Origin: Solirubrobacter taibaiensis
Lineage (GTDB): Bacteria > Actinomycetota > Thermoleophilia > Solirubrobacterales > Solirubrobacteraceae
Assembly: GCA_027587225.1 (NCBI GenBank)
Contig: JAPDDQ010000028.1
Coordinates: 38,003 to 102,002, forward strand
Reading direction: 5' to 3'
Length of the DNA: 64,000 nt
Shown: one piece after another, positions 49,742 through 61,746 of the stretch
Layout: each line of letters starts with the position of its first letter
How positions within the stretch are numbered: the first letter of the stretch is position 1
Translations under genes and position numbers: made by a program
Notes under the pieces: model-generated
Seen by the model: the letters and a program-made list of their open reading frames with translations, nothing else
What the model was told of the DNA's origin: nothing
Database searches by the model: none

Positions 49742-50419
49742 ATGTCGGTGTTGGCCGAGTTGCTGGCGGTGGTCGCGCCGCCGTCGTGCCCCGGTTGTCG
49801 GCGCGCGCTCATGCGCGCGGACGAGCGCCTGTGCGCGACGTGCGTGCGCGGGCTGCCGTGGCTCCTGCCGGGTTGTGCGCGGTGCGGGTTGCCGGTGCAT
49901 CGGGGGTCGGCGTGCCCCGCGGCGTCGGCCGCGTTCTCACGAGCGTGGGCGCCGATGGCCTACCAGGGCGTGGCGCGGCAGCTGGTGGGCGCGCTGAAGT
50001 TCCGCGCCGCGCTGCCGGTGGCCGACCTGATGGCGGCGCACATGGCCGCGACCTTGCCGGTCGCCTTGCGCGGGCTGGATGCGGTGCTCGTGCCCGTGCC
50101 TCCGCAGCGCGCCCGCCGCCGGGCGCGTGGGTACGACCCGGCGGGGTGTTTGACGGGGGCGTTGGGCCGGCGGCTCGGGTTGCCGGTCGCCACGTGCTTG
50201 GTGCGTTCGGACCGGGCTGGGCGCCAGGTCGGGGCGGGGTGGCGCGCGCGCCAGGAGGCGGGGCGGATCGTCGTGCGGGTGCGGGGCGCGCCGCCGCCGC
50301 GGGTGGTGGTGGTTGACGACGTGCACACGACGGGGGCGACGTTGGACGCGTGCTGTCGCGCGCTGGTCGATGCCGGGGTGCGTGTTGTCGCGGTGCTCAG
50401 CTACGCACGGACGCTGTGA
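49742..50419 (+). CDS. ComF-family phosphoribosyltransferase-like protein
   Basis: 225 residues. N-terminal zinc ribbon with four Cys (CPGC, CATC) and a second pair in 'CARCGLPVHRGSACP'; 'YQGVARQLVGALKFR' at about 75; PRTase domain with 'VPVPPQRARRRARGYDPA' and the PRPP-binding loop 'VVVVDDVHTTGATLDACCRAL' (about 185-205). ComF proteins are needed for uptake of transforming single-stranded DNA. A ComEC-like metallo-hydrolase occurs at 59.5 kb, but no comEA or pilus genes are in the window. Confidence 0.9.
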   Translation: MSVLAELLAVVAPPSCPGCRRALMRADERLCATCVRGLPWLLPGCARCGLPVHRGSACPAASAAFSRAWAPMAYQGVARQLVGALKFRAALPVADLMAAHMAATLPVALRGLDAVLVPVPPQRARRRARGYDPAGCLTGALGRRLGLPVATCLVRSDRAGRQVGAGWRARQEAGRIVVRVRGAPPPRVVVVDDVHTTGATLDACCRALVDAGVRVVAVLSYARTL

Positions 50420-50535
50420 ACGCGGCCGGGTGCGGCCGGTGCGTTCTCCGCGCCGATGCCGCGCGAACCCCGAGTTGGTCGGCTCTGGCACGGATAACTC
50501 GCGGTTCGCGTGGCGCGACCCGCCCGCGCGCGGCG

Positions 50536-51777
50536 CTACACGATCGCGCGATGCGTCTCGTCGGCCCACTCCATGGCGGCGCGGTAGGCACCGGCCATGG
50601 TCGGGCGAACATCGCTGCTGGGCAGCGTTGGGAACTCGCCCCGCTCGTAGGAGGACACCGCGGCGAGGAGCTCGCCCTTCGGTCCCTCGTGGCGGAGCAG
50701 CGCGGCCTGGATCTCTTCGGTGAAGGGGAGCGTCTCGAGCACGTCGGCCATCGGCATGTCCAGGAGTGCGTCGGCGACCGAGAAGAGGCCGATCGTGAAG
50801 AGCATCTCGCGCTCCTCGTTGCTGGACTTGCCGGCGAGGATCTCGCACATGTGGGCGCGGCGGAGGCCGAGGGCGATCAGCTCGTCGGGAGTGTCGGGGA
50901 TCGAGGCCAGAACCATGACCGTCGCCCAGCGCGAGACCGTGCGCACGCCGAGGAGGGAGAGGGCCTCGTGGACCGAGGACACGTTCCGGGGGAGCGAGAA
51001 GAAGGCGCTGTTCACGTACCGGAGCAGCTTCAGCGAGAGTCCGACATCGGACGAGATGATCCGCTCGAGGTCTTCGAAGGAGACGTCACCGATGGCGAGC
51101 TCGGCGAGCCGGCCCAGCGCGGCGAGGCCGGAGGTGGCCACGCCGCGGTGCTTGAAGGTGCGCGGCTGGGCGAAGTACTCGCCCTGGAAGTAGGTGAAGC
51201 CGAGGGCCTTGCAGCGCTCGAACGCGGCGTAGTCGCCGACCTCGGTCGCCACGAGCAGGGCGCCCTGCATCTTGGGGATGCGCAGGACGCGGGGGAGGTC
51301 TTCGATCGAGATCTTGGAGACGTCCACGCGCACGATCGAGCAGAGCGACATGAGCTCCTCGACGTTGGTGGCCATCTCGCCTTCCCACTCGTCGAGCGCG
51401 ATGGTGTAGCCGCTGCGCGAGAGCTTCTGCAGGATCGCGAGCAGGTCGTCGCGGGCGTGGTAGGCCTTGATCTGCAGCACGGCGCGGTCCGGGCGCACGG
51501 GCGGCGGGCCGATCTCGACCAGGAAGTTCCGGGCGATCGTGACCCAGGCGGGGTGGCGGCCGGCGAGGGTCTCCAGTCCGATGTCGCCGAAGGCATCGAC
51601 GAGCAGGGCGGAAGTGGCCTTCGCGTCCATCGAGGGGTCGCCCAGGTCGATCGACCCGCCGAAGCGCAGCTCGTAGCCCACGACGACATTGCGCGCGTCG
51701 GCGATGGGGTGACGGACGACCGCTACTTCTTGGCGTCCGGCGCGTCCAGAAGCGTCGGCTGGGACGGAGATGGCCAC
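50536..51777 (-). CDS. EAL-HDOD signalling protein (degenerate EAL, YuxH-type)
   Basis: 413 residues from GTG 51777. N-terminal EAL-like domain (about 15-205): 'RHPIADARNVVVGYELRFGG' has the YELxF replacement typical of catalytically dead EAL-HDOD proteins; 'ALDEWEGEMATNVEELMSLCSIVRVDVSKI' replaces the DDFG metal site. C-terminal HDOD domain (about 205-400): 'DLERIISSDVGLSLKLLRYVNSAFF', 'VHEALSLLGVRTVSRWATVMVL'. Expected to bind partners or c-di-GMP rather than hydrolyse it. The 116-bp gap to the convergent comF holds no clear signal. Confidence 0.88.
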   Translation of the reverse strand: MAISVPADASGRAGRQEVAVVRHPIADARNVVVGYELRFGGSIDLGDPSMDAKATSALLVDAFGDIGLETLAGRHPAWVTIARNFLVEIGPPPVRPDRAVLQIKAYHARDDLLAILQKLSRSGYTIALDEWEGEMATNVEELMSLCSIVRVDVSKISIEDLPRVLRIPKMQGALLVATEVGDYAAFERCKALGFTYFQGEYFAQPRTFKHRGVATSGLAALGRLAELAIGDVSFEDLERIISSDVGLSLKLLRYVNSAFFSLPRNVSSVHEALSLLGVRTVSRWATVMVLASIPDTPDELIALGLRRAHMCEILAGKSSNEEREMLFTIGLFSVADALLDMPMADVLETLPFTEEIQAALLRHEGPKGELLAAVSSYERGEFPTLPSSDVRPTMAGAYRAAMEWADETHRAIV

Positions 51778-51855
51778 AAACTACATGGTCGGCGGTGTAC
51801 GCCTCGGGCTTGAGGGCTACGCTTCACAAATAGTTGACCCCGACAGAGGAGTCTC

Positions 51856-52224
51856 ATGCAGATCGACGTCAAGGGACGCAACCTTCAGGTCACCGACGAG
51901 ATCTCCGAGTACGCCGAGCAGCGATTCGCCAAGATCGCCAAGCAGGTGTCGGAACTCGCGGAACTCGACCTCGAGGTGGCGGACGAGAACGTCCCCGGAG
52001 ACCCGATCGCGGCGACGGCCGTCCTTAGGCTCAAGGGCAAAGAACTGCGGGCCAAAGAGGTCTCGAAGGACGAGAAGCACGCCATCAACCTCGTCGCGGA
52101 CAACTTGGAGCGTCAGGTGAAGCGCGACCGCGACAAGCGCCGTGGCCGGCGTGAGTCGAGGGCCGCCGCGGACTCCCTGCGCAGCGCGCCCGCGACCTTG
52201 GAAGAGACACCCGGCAGCTTGTAA
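51856..52224 (+). CDS. hpf: Ribosome hibernation promoting factor (short form)
   Basis: 122 residues from ATG 51856, with AGAGGAG 5 nt upstream. 'MQIDVKGRNLQVTDEISEYAEQRFAKI' and 'VLRLKGKELRAKEVSKDEKHAINLVADNLERQVKRDRDK' give the beta-alpha-beta3-alpha RaiA/HPF fold. It lacks the C-terminal dimerisation domain of long HPF; after about 100 the tail is disordered. Binds the 30S decoding region in stationary phase. Placed just upstream of secA, as often seen in this lineage and in Firmicutes. Confidence 0.92.
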   Translation: MQIDVKGRNLQVTDEISEYAEQRFAKIAKQVSELAELDLEVADENVPGDPIAATAVLRLKGKELRAKEVSKDEKHAINLVADNLERQVKRDRDKRRGRRESRAAADSLRSAPATLEETPGSL

Positions 52225-52255
52225 TCGCCTCACCGGCCGGAGGGTGGCCGACCGC

Positions 52256-52261
52256 TACGCT
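52256..52261 (+). promoter_or_regulatory. -10 hexamer TACGCT of secA
   Basis: TACGCT begins 14 nt before the secA ATG, in the 45-bp gap after hpf; no Shine-Dalgarno in between. Supports separate, leaderless secA transcription. Confidence 0.4.
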
Positions 52262-52269
52262 AGGTAGCT

Positions 52270-55122
<2,853 letters not shown>

Positions 55123-55148
55123 GGCGCGTTCGCTTCCGAGGCTGAGTC

Positions 55149-55173
55149 ACGGGGTCCGTGCCGCGGGCCCCGT
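55149..55173 (+). terminator. Possible secA terminator hairpin
   Basis: ACGGGGTCC (55149-55157), loop GTGCCGC, GGGCCCCGT (55165-55173), 9-bp stem with one T/G wobble, 27 nt after the secA stop. Only TT follows; moderate terminator. Confidence 0.5.
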
Positions 55174-55182
55174 TCAGGGTGT

Positions 55183-55221
55183 GTCGCATGAGTGCTTCCA
55201 CGTTGATGGGGAACATGCGAC
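55183..55221. repeat. Inverted repeat GTCGCATG-N23-CATGCGAC
   Basis: Perfect 8-bp arms at 55183-55190 and 55214-55221 in the gap between secA and the LysR gene, centred about 85 bp before the LysR start. Spacing of 31 bp centre to centre (about three helical turns) suits two protein-binding half-sites. Confidence 0.5.
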
Positions 55222-55287
55222 TCAGTCTGTGCACCCAGCGGCATAACTTCAAATAATCGTTTCCGCCCCGCGATAATCTGTGCTTCT

Positions 55288-56138
55288 ATGGACCCGCGGC
55301 GGGTGCTCACGTTCCGGGCGGTTGCGCGCGAGCGATCGTTCAGCGCGGCGGCGCGCGCGCTGTCGCTGACGCAGCCGGCCGTGTCCCAGCAGGTGGCGGC
55401 GCTGGAGAAGGAGGTCGGCGCGCGCTTGCTGGACCGCGAGAACGCGATGGCGCCCACGCCGGCGGGGGAGATCCTGCTCGCGCACGCCGACGCCATCGCG
55501 GAGCGCTTCGCCCTCGCGGAGCGCCAGCTGGGCGAGCTGATCGCGCCGGGCCGGCTGCGGATCGGCGCGTTCCCGAGCGCGCTCGCCGTCCTGGTGCCGA
55601 AGGCCGCGGTCCGGATCGGGGAAGTCTCGCTGGAGGAGGGCTCCACGCCCGAGCTCGCCGAGCGGGTCCGGCGCGGTGAGCTCCACCTCGCCGTCGGGTT
55701 CCAGGACGCGGCGCTTCCCCGGCGCGAGCACGACGGCGTCGTGCGGGTCGACCTCGTCAGCGAGCCGTTCGTGGCGGCGCTGCCGCCCGATCATCCGCTG
55801 ACGGCGCACGACGCGCTGCCGCTGTCCGCGCTGGCCGACGAGCCCTGGGTGGCGCCGAGCGGCGACAACCTGATCGCCCGTGCGTGCGAGGCGGCGGGCT
55901 TCACCCCGCGCTTGGTGATGATCTCGCGCGACCCACTCGCCAACCGCGCGCTCGTCACGCAGGGGATGGCGGTGACGATCATGCCCCGGCTGCTCGCCCG
56001 GGAGTTCACCGGCGTGGCTCTGCGCCCGCTCACCGACGCGCCGCAGCGCGACCTCTACCTGCTGCTCCCGCCCGGAGGGCGCCACCCGCTCACCGACGAC
56101 GCGTGCACCGCCCTGCGCGAAGTAGCCTCCGAGCTGTC

Positions 56139-56142
<4 letters not shown>
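55288..56142 (+). CDS. LysR-family transcriptional regulator
   Basis: 284 residues from ATG 55288. Winged HTH: 'VLTFRAVARERSFSAAARALSLTQPAVSQQVAALEKEVGARLLDRE' within 6-50; linker helix; substrate-binding domain from about 88 with 'LRIGAFPSALAVLVPKAAV', 'GELHLAVGFQD', 'FVAALPPDHPLTAHDALPL', 'ALVTQGMAVTIMPRLLARE'. GATAAT (55272-55277) looks like its -10, with ATAATC repeated at 55253 and 55273. Overlaps purU by 4 nt (GTGA), so both share a transcript, which is unusual for a LysR gene and suggests folate or purine-linked control. Confidence 0.92.
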
Positions 56143-56959
<817 letters not shown>

Positions 56960-56963
<4 letters not shown>

Positions 56964-58390
56964 CCGTCCACGACCAGCGCGTCGAGCGGACCGAGCAGGC
57001 GCCGGGAGCGGCGCGACACGCCCGGCAGCTCGACGAGGTGATGCGTGAGCGGCGCGCCCCTGCGTTGACGCTCGAGTTGCTCGGACGCGATCGCCCGCCA
57101 CTCGTCGAAGAGCCGCACCGGGTCGCCGGACGCGTCCTCGCGCTCGAGGTGCTCCGCCCACAGCGTCTCCCGCGTGCGGCGGGCCAGCAGCGGGTCGCAG
57201 GTGACGACGTCGACCTCGGTGTCGTTGAACAGCGAGTGCTCGTTGAGGTTGGCGCTGCCGATCGCGAGCCACTCGTCGTCGACGATCCCGATCTTGGCGT
57301 GCACGTACAGGGGCCCGGACTGCTCGCCGGAACGGGACATGATCGTGGCGGCGAGGAAGTTCGCGCGTCCCTCATCGGCGACGACGAGCCGCGCCAGCAT
57401 CCCGCGCGTGTCGTCCTGGCCGTTGTTGGCCCGGTGCGGGAGCAGCACCACCACGCGGAAGTCCGGTGAGGGCGGGTTGCGCAGCTTGGTCTCCAGGATG
57501 TGGACGATCTCCGGTGACCACAGGAACTGGTTCTCGAGGTAGATCAGGCGCTTCGCCGATCGCAGCGCCCGGATGTAGGTCTCCAGCACGGAGAACTCGC
57601 CGCGCGGGAGCACGCGGTACGCGCCCTCGGGCACGGTGCGGACGAACTGCACCGTCGTCTCGCCGGCCGTGGGCGGCGCCTCCGGCACTTCCAGCGCCTC
57701 GTCCGCCGTCGCCTCCCAGCGCAGGGCGAAGTGCGCGGCGACGTCGCGCACGATCGGCCCGCGCAGCATCGCGCTCGCGTCGTGCCAGCCGATCTCGTCC
57801 TTGAAGGCGTGCTCGTTGGTGTCGTACCGGTCGCCGGCCAGCGTCGTGAGGTCGATGCCGCCGACGAACGCGATCTCGTCGTCGACGATCACGAGCTTCT
57901 CGTGGTGGCAGTGCATCAGCCGCGTGCACGAGTCCAGCTGAACCTGGATCTTCGTGCGGTGCATCATCGCCTCGCGCGCGGCCTTGACGGTGGCGCGGCG
58001 CGGCTGGAACACGGGCACGGGCGCGCCCGCCCACACGATCACGCGCACGGGCACACGCTCGGCCACCTCGGCCAGCAGTTCCTTGACGGCTGTCGCCTTG
58101 CGCGGGCCCGGGTCGAAGTCCGGCTCGAGGTGCCAGGAGCACACGTGGACGTGCCGCTTCGCGCCCTGGATGGCCTCCGCCATCCGCGGGAGCGCGTTGG
58201 CGCCGTCGATCAGCACCTGCATGGAATTGCCGGCGCGTGGGGGCACCGCGGTCTCCGCCCACAGGCCTTCGGTGCCAGGCGCCACGGCCCGCAGTTGCCC
58301 GTGCCGCTTCAGGCGGCGCATGTGGTGGTGGATCATCGCGTGCTCGATCCCACCACCGATGGCGGCGTCGACCCGATCGAGAGCTCTCAT
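56960..58390 (-). CDS. Phospholipase D-like / cardiolipin synthase-like protein
   Basis: 476 residues from ATG 58390. Two HKD half-motifs are present: 'MHCHHEKLVIVDDEIAFVGGID' (about 160-180) and 'LYVHAKIGIVDDEWLAIGSANLNEHSLFNDTEV' (about 365-395). 'RLIYLENQFLWSPEIVHILETKL' lies between. No signal peptide or membrane helices, unlike classical Cls, so it may be a cytosolic or peripheral phosphodiesterase/transphosphatidylase. A basic N-terminal extension of about 50 residues is unusual. Divergent from prfB; tail overlaps the end of purU by 4 bp. Confidence 0.88.
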
Positions 58391-58408
58391 TGGACTCCCC
58401 GTACCCGC

Positions 58409-58414
58409 TAGCCT
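58409..58414 (+). promoter_or_regulatory. -10 hexamer TAGCCT of prfB
   Basis: TAGCCT begins 14 nt before the prfB ATG, in the 32-bp gap from the divergent phospholipase-like gene. Consistent with a leaderless mRNA. Confidence 0.4.
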
Positions 58415-58422
58415 GCTTCGCC

Positions 58423-59529
58423 ATGGCCTCCGATCAGCCCACCCCGCAGCGGCTGGCCGCCATCCGCGAGCAGATGTCCCTGCTCTCGGACTATCTGGAC
58501 CCTGTGCAGATGCAGGAGCGGCTCGAGGCGCTCGAGGCCGAGATGGGGTCGGCCGGCTTCTGGGACAACCCGGACGCGGCGGCGAAAGTCGGGGCCGAGC
58601 ACACCCGCACGCAGCGGCGCCTGGACGGCTTCACGAAGCTGCAGGCCGACGCGGAGGACCTCGAGAGCCTCGCCGAGATGGCGCAGGAGGACGAGGACAT
58701 CGCCGCGGAGCTCGAGGAAGCGATCGCGTCGGTCGAGACGCGTCTGAACGCGGCCGAGGAGCAGCGGCTCTTCACCGGCGACTACGACGCCGGCGACGCG
58801 CTCGTCACCGTCAACGCGGGCGCCGGCGGGACCGACGCCCAGGACTGGGCCGAGATGGTGCTGCGCATGGAGATGCGCTGGGCCGACTCGCGCGGCTTCA
58901 AGACCGAGTTGCTGGAGGCGAGCGCGGGTGAAGAGGCGGGCATCAAGTCCGCGACCTTCCGCGTGAGCGGCGACAACGCCTACGGGCTGTACTCGGCCGA
59001 GAAGGGCGTGCACCGCCTGGTCCGCCTCTCACCGTTCGATTCCGCGAACCGCCGCCAGACGTCCTTCGCGGGCGTGGAGGTCGCGCCCGTGGTCGAAGAG
59101 GCCGGCGACATCACGATCGAGGACGACGACCTGCAGGTCGACACCTACCGCGCCTCCGGCGCCGGCGGCCAGCACGTCAACAAGACCGACTCCGCCGTGC
59201 GCATCACGCACCGGCCGTCCGGGATCGTCGTGCAGTGCCAGAACGAGCGCTCACAGACCGCCAACCGCGCGACGGCGATGGCGATGCTCCGCTCCAAGCT
59301 GATCGAGCGCCAGGAGGCCGAGCGCCAAGCCGAGATCGCCAAGGAGCGCGGCGAGACGCTCGACGTGAACTTCGGCTCGCAGATCCGCTCCTACGTCCTG
59401 CATCCGTACACGATGGTCAAGGACCACCGGACGGACTTCGAGGTCGGCAACGCCAGCGGTGTGCTGGACGGCGACCTCGACGGGTTCGTCCGCTCCTGGC
59501 TCGAATCGAACGCCAAGTCGCGCGCCTAG
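58423..59529 (+). CDS. prfB: Peptide chain release factor 2
   Basis: 368 residues in one frame from ATG 58423. Recognises UGA/UAA. N-terminal coiled-coil domain ('LDPVQMQERLEALEAEMGSAGFWDNP', RF2-typical), GGQ loop 'TYRASGAGGQHVNKTDSAVRITHRPSG' (about 240-260), and C-terminal 'GSQIRSYVLHPYTMVKDHRT'. No in-frame UGA or +1 frameshift site near codon 25, so the autoregulatory frameshift of many prfB genes is absent. The longer upstream frame is antisense to the phospholipase gene. Confidence 0.97.
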   Translation: MASDQPTPQRLAAIREQMSLLSDYLDPVQMQERLEALEAEMGSAGFWDNPDAAAKVGAEHTRTQRRLDGFTKLQADAEDLESLAEMAQEDEDIAAELEEAIASVETRLNAAEEQRLFTGDYDAGDALVTVNAGAGGTDAQDWAEMVLRMEMRWADSRGFKTELLEASAGEEAGIKSATFRVSGDNAYGLYSAEKGVHRLVRLSPFDSANRRQTSFAGVEVAPVVEEAGDITIEDDDLQVDTYRASGAGGQHVNKTDSAVRITHRPSGIVVQCQNERSQTANRATAMAMLRSKLIERQEAERQAEIAKERGETLDVNFGSQIRSYVLHPYTMVKDHRTDFEVGNASGVLDGDLDGFVRSWLESNAKSRA

Positions 59530-59533
59530 CCAC

Positions 59534-59549
59534 ACCCCCGCAAGGGGGT
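59534..59549 (+). terminator. Short GC hairpin after prfB
   Basis: ACCCCC (59534-59539), loop GCAA, GGGGGT (59544-59549), starting 5 nt after the prfB stop and followed directly by TAGTGT, a candidate -10 (59550-59555) for the next gene. A GCAA tetraloop adds stability, but the T-tract is missing. Confidence 0.45.
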
Positions 59550-59561
59550 TAGTGTCGGTGC

Positions 59562-60893
59562 ATGTTCGCGCCGGGGACCTACCGGATCGCCGCCGACCTG
59601 CTCCGTATCTGGGGTGACGACGGCAAGGTGATCGCCACCCGGGCGTGGGGTGATCGGCTCACGGTCACCGGGGGCGACGCGAGCGGGATCGACGTGTTCA
59701 TCGGGCAGCCGGGGCGCGTGAAGAAGCCGGCCCAGACCGCGCTCGTCCCGATCGACGTCGCCCGGGCGCCGAAGATCCTGCGGATCGACTTCGTCGACGT
59801 CCAGCAGGGCGACGCCGCCGTGCTGGAGACGCCGGGCGGTACGACGCTGGTGGTCGACGGCGGTCAGAACGTGCAGTTCTCGCGCTACATGGCGGCGCGC
59901 TACCCGCGCACCACGCTCGAGCGCCCGCAGCGGATCGACTGCATGGTCGTCACGCATGGCGACGCCGATCACTTCGCCGGCCTGACGGAGATCCACAAGA
60001 CCGAGTCGGCCGCGAGCAAGCGCGTCTTCATCGCGCCCGACCGGATCTTCCACAACGGGCTCGTCAAGCGAACCGAGTCGCCGGAGCTCGGCCGCCGCGA
60101 CGGCGGCGTGCTCACCGAGCTTCACGACGATCTACGCCCGCTCCCCAACCACCTCATGAACGCGGGCTTCCGCAAGTGGCGCGACGCCGTGAAGGTGTGG
60201 TCGGCGCGCAGCTCGAGCTTCCAGATGCGCCGGCTGCAACGGGGCGACGACGCGCAGTTCGCGTTCCTGGCCACGGAAGGGGTGACCGTGCAGGTGCTCG
60301 GGCCGATGACCGTGCCCGCCGGGGCCGGCGTCGGGCTGCCGTGGCTGGGGAGCGTCGGCGAGTCCATCAACGGGCACTCGGTCGTGCTGCTCGTCCGGTT
60401 CGGCAACGTGCGCTTCCTGCTCGCCGGCGACCTCAACACGGCTGCGGAGAAGGCGTTCGTGACCGACCACGACGCGGGCGCGATCGACCTGCAGGCGGAG
60501 GTGCTCAAGGTGCCGCACCACGGCTCCGCCGACTACCTGCCGGAGTTCCTCCAGCGCGTCGCGCCGGGCGTGTCGGTCGTCTCCTCCGGTGACGAGGGCG
60601 CGAGCGACCACATCCACCCGCGCGCGACGCTCGTCGGGGCCCTCGGCCGCTACGCCCGCCCGGAGCTGCCGCGACCGGTGATCTTCATCACCGAGCTCGC
60701 CGCGTTCTTCCGGTTCGTCAGCGCGACCGGCCGGTTCGAGCGGGAGGCGTACGGGATCGTGCGCTGCCGGACCGACGGCAAGCGGCTGCTCGTCTACACC
60801 GAGAGCGGCGAGAAGGGGGAGAACGAGGCCTACGCGTTCACGGTGGCCGCCGACGGCACGATGAAGGAGTCCCGTGTGACCATCGTCCGCTGA
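59562..60893 (+). CDS. Stand-alone ComEC-type metallo-beta-lactamase-fold hydrolase
   Basis: 443 residues from ATG 59562, 12 nt after the start of TAGTGT. N-terminal about 70 residues form an extra beta-rich domain. From about 73 the fold matches the C-terminal hydrolase domain of ComEC/Rec2: 'LRIDFVDVQQGDAAVLETPGGTTLVVDGG', metal site 'CMVVTHGDADHFAGLTEI', 'NVRFLLAGDLNTAAE', 'EVLKVPHHGSADYLPEFL', 'SDHIHPRATLVGAL'. It lacks ComEC's membrane channel, so it is a soluble phosphodiesterase/nuclease-like enzyme. Substrate unknown. Upstream of nadC on the same strand. Confidence 0.85.
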   Translation: MFAPGTYRIAADLLRIWGDDGKVIATRAWGDRLTVTGGDASGIDVFIGQPGRVKKPAQTALVPIDVARAPKILRIDFVDVQQGDAAVLETPGGTTLVVDGGQNVQFSRYMAARYPRTTLERPQRIDCMVVTHGDADHFAGLTEIHKTESAASKRVFIAPDRIFHNGLVKRTESPELGRRDGGVLTELHDDLRPLPNHLMNAGFRKWRDAVKVWSARSSSFQMRRLQRGDDAQFAFLATEGVTVQVLGPMTVPAGAGVGLPWLGSVGESINGHSVVLLVRFGNVRFLLAGDLNTAAEKAFVTDHDAGAIDLQAEVLKVPHHGSADYLPEFLQRVAPGVSVVSSGDEGASDHIHPRATLVGALGRYARPELPRPVIFITELAAFFRFVSATGRFEREAYGIVRCRTDGKRLLVYTESGEKGENEAYAFTVAADGTMKESRVTIVR

Positions 60894-60911
60894 CCTTTTG
60901 GTCGCACCGAC

Positions 60912-60917
60912 TAGAAT
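60912..60917 (+). promoter_or_regulatory. -10 hexamer TAGAAT of nadC
   Basis: TAGAAT starts 13 nt before GTG 60925 and overlaps an in-frame ATG at 60916, which supports the GTG as the real start. Confidence 0.5.
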
Positions 60918-60924
60918 GGCCGGC

Positions 60925-61746
60925 GTGCAATCGCTCATTGATCGCGCACTCGCCGAAGATGTCGGCGATGGCGATGTGACTTCCCTGGCCACCGTCGACG
61001 CCGCGGCGCGGGGTGTCGCGACGATCACCCAGAAGGCCCCGGGGGTGATCTCGGGGCTGGCGGTCGCCGAGGAGGTGTTCCGGCGGCTCGATCCCGACGC
61101 GGAGATCACGCGGCTCGGGCCGGAGGGGGAGTGGCGGGAGTCCGGGCCGGTGCTGCGGGTGGCAGGCTCGGCGCGCGCGTTGCTCACCGCCGAGCGGACC
61201 GCTTTGAACTTCCTCGGCCGGCTGTCCGGCGTGGCGACCGCGGCCGCGCGGGTGGTGCGGTCCTTGCCGGACGACGCCGCGCGGATCCTCGACACGCGCA
61301 AGACCACGCCCGGGCTGCGGATGCTCGAGAAGCAGGCCGTCGCCGACGGCGGCGGCGTGAACCACCGCATCGGGCTGTTCGACTTCATCCTGATCAAGGA
61401 GAACCACTCCGCGCTGGCCGGCGGGGTGGGGGAGGCGGTTCGGCGGGCTTCCGCCGCTCGCCCCGATCTGCCGCTCGCGGTCGAGGTGCGGGACCCGGCG
61501 GAGATCGCCGAGGCGCTGGAGGCGGGCGCACCGCGGCTCCTGCTCGACAACATGACGCCGGACGAGGTGCGCGCGGCGGTGGCCCAGGTGGGCGGCCGCG
61601 CGGAGCTCGAAGTGTCCGGTGGAATCGACGAAAAGACAGTTTTGGTCTACGCGACCATTTCTGGTGTAGACTACGTCTCGATCGGCGCATTGACCCACTC
61701 CGCGCCGGTTCTCGATCTGTCGCTGATTTTGGAGACCGTCCAGTGA
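60925..61746 (+). CDS. nadC: Nicotinate-nucleotide pyrophosphorylase (quinolinate phosphoribosyltransferase)
   Basis: 273 residues from GTG 60925. Converts quinolinate plus PRPP to nicotinate mononucleotide, CO2 and PPi. Motifs: 'RALAEDVGDGDVTSLATV' at the N-terminus, 'ERTALNFLGRLSGVATAA' (about 92), 'ILDTRKTTPGLRMLEKQAV' (about 122), 'GGGVNHRIGLFDFILIKENH' (about 145), 'LLDNMTPDEVRAAV' (about 203), 'LEVSGGIDEKTV' (about 228). Overlaps nadA by 4 nt (GTGA). Confidence 0.96.
   Translation: MQSLIDRALAEDVGDGDVTSLATVDAAARGVATITQKAPGVISGLAVAEEVFRRLDPDAEITRLGPEGEWRESGPVLRVAGSARALLTAERTALNFLGRLSGVATAAARVVRSLPDDAARILDTRKTTPGLRMLEKQAVADGGGVNHRIGLFDFILIKENHSALAGGVGEAVRRASAARPDLPLAVEVRDPAEIAEALEAGAPRLLLDNMTPDEVRAAVAQVGGRAELEVSGGIDEKTVLVYATISGVDYVSIGALTHSAPVLDLSLILETVQ

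Noticed and set aside
58409..58520. Programmed +1 frameshift in prfB
   Set aside because: The gene is open in a single frame from ATG 58423 with no in-frame UGA or slippery CUU near codon 25.
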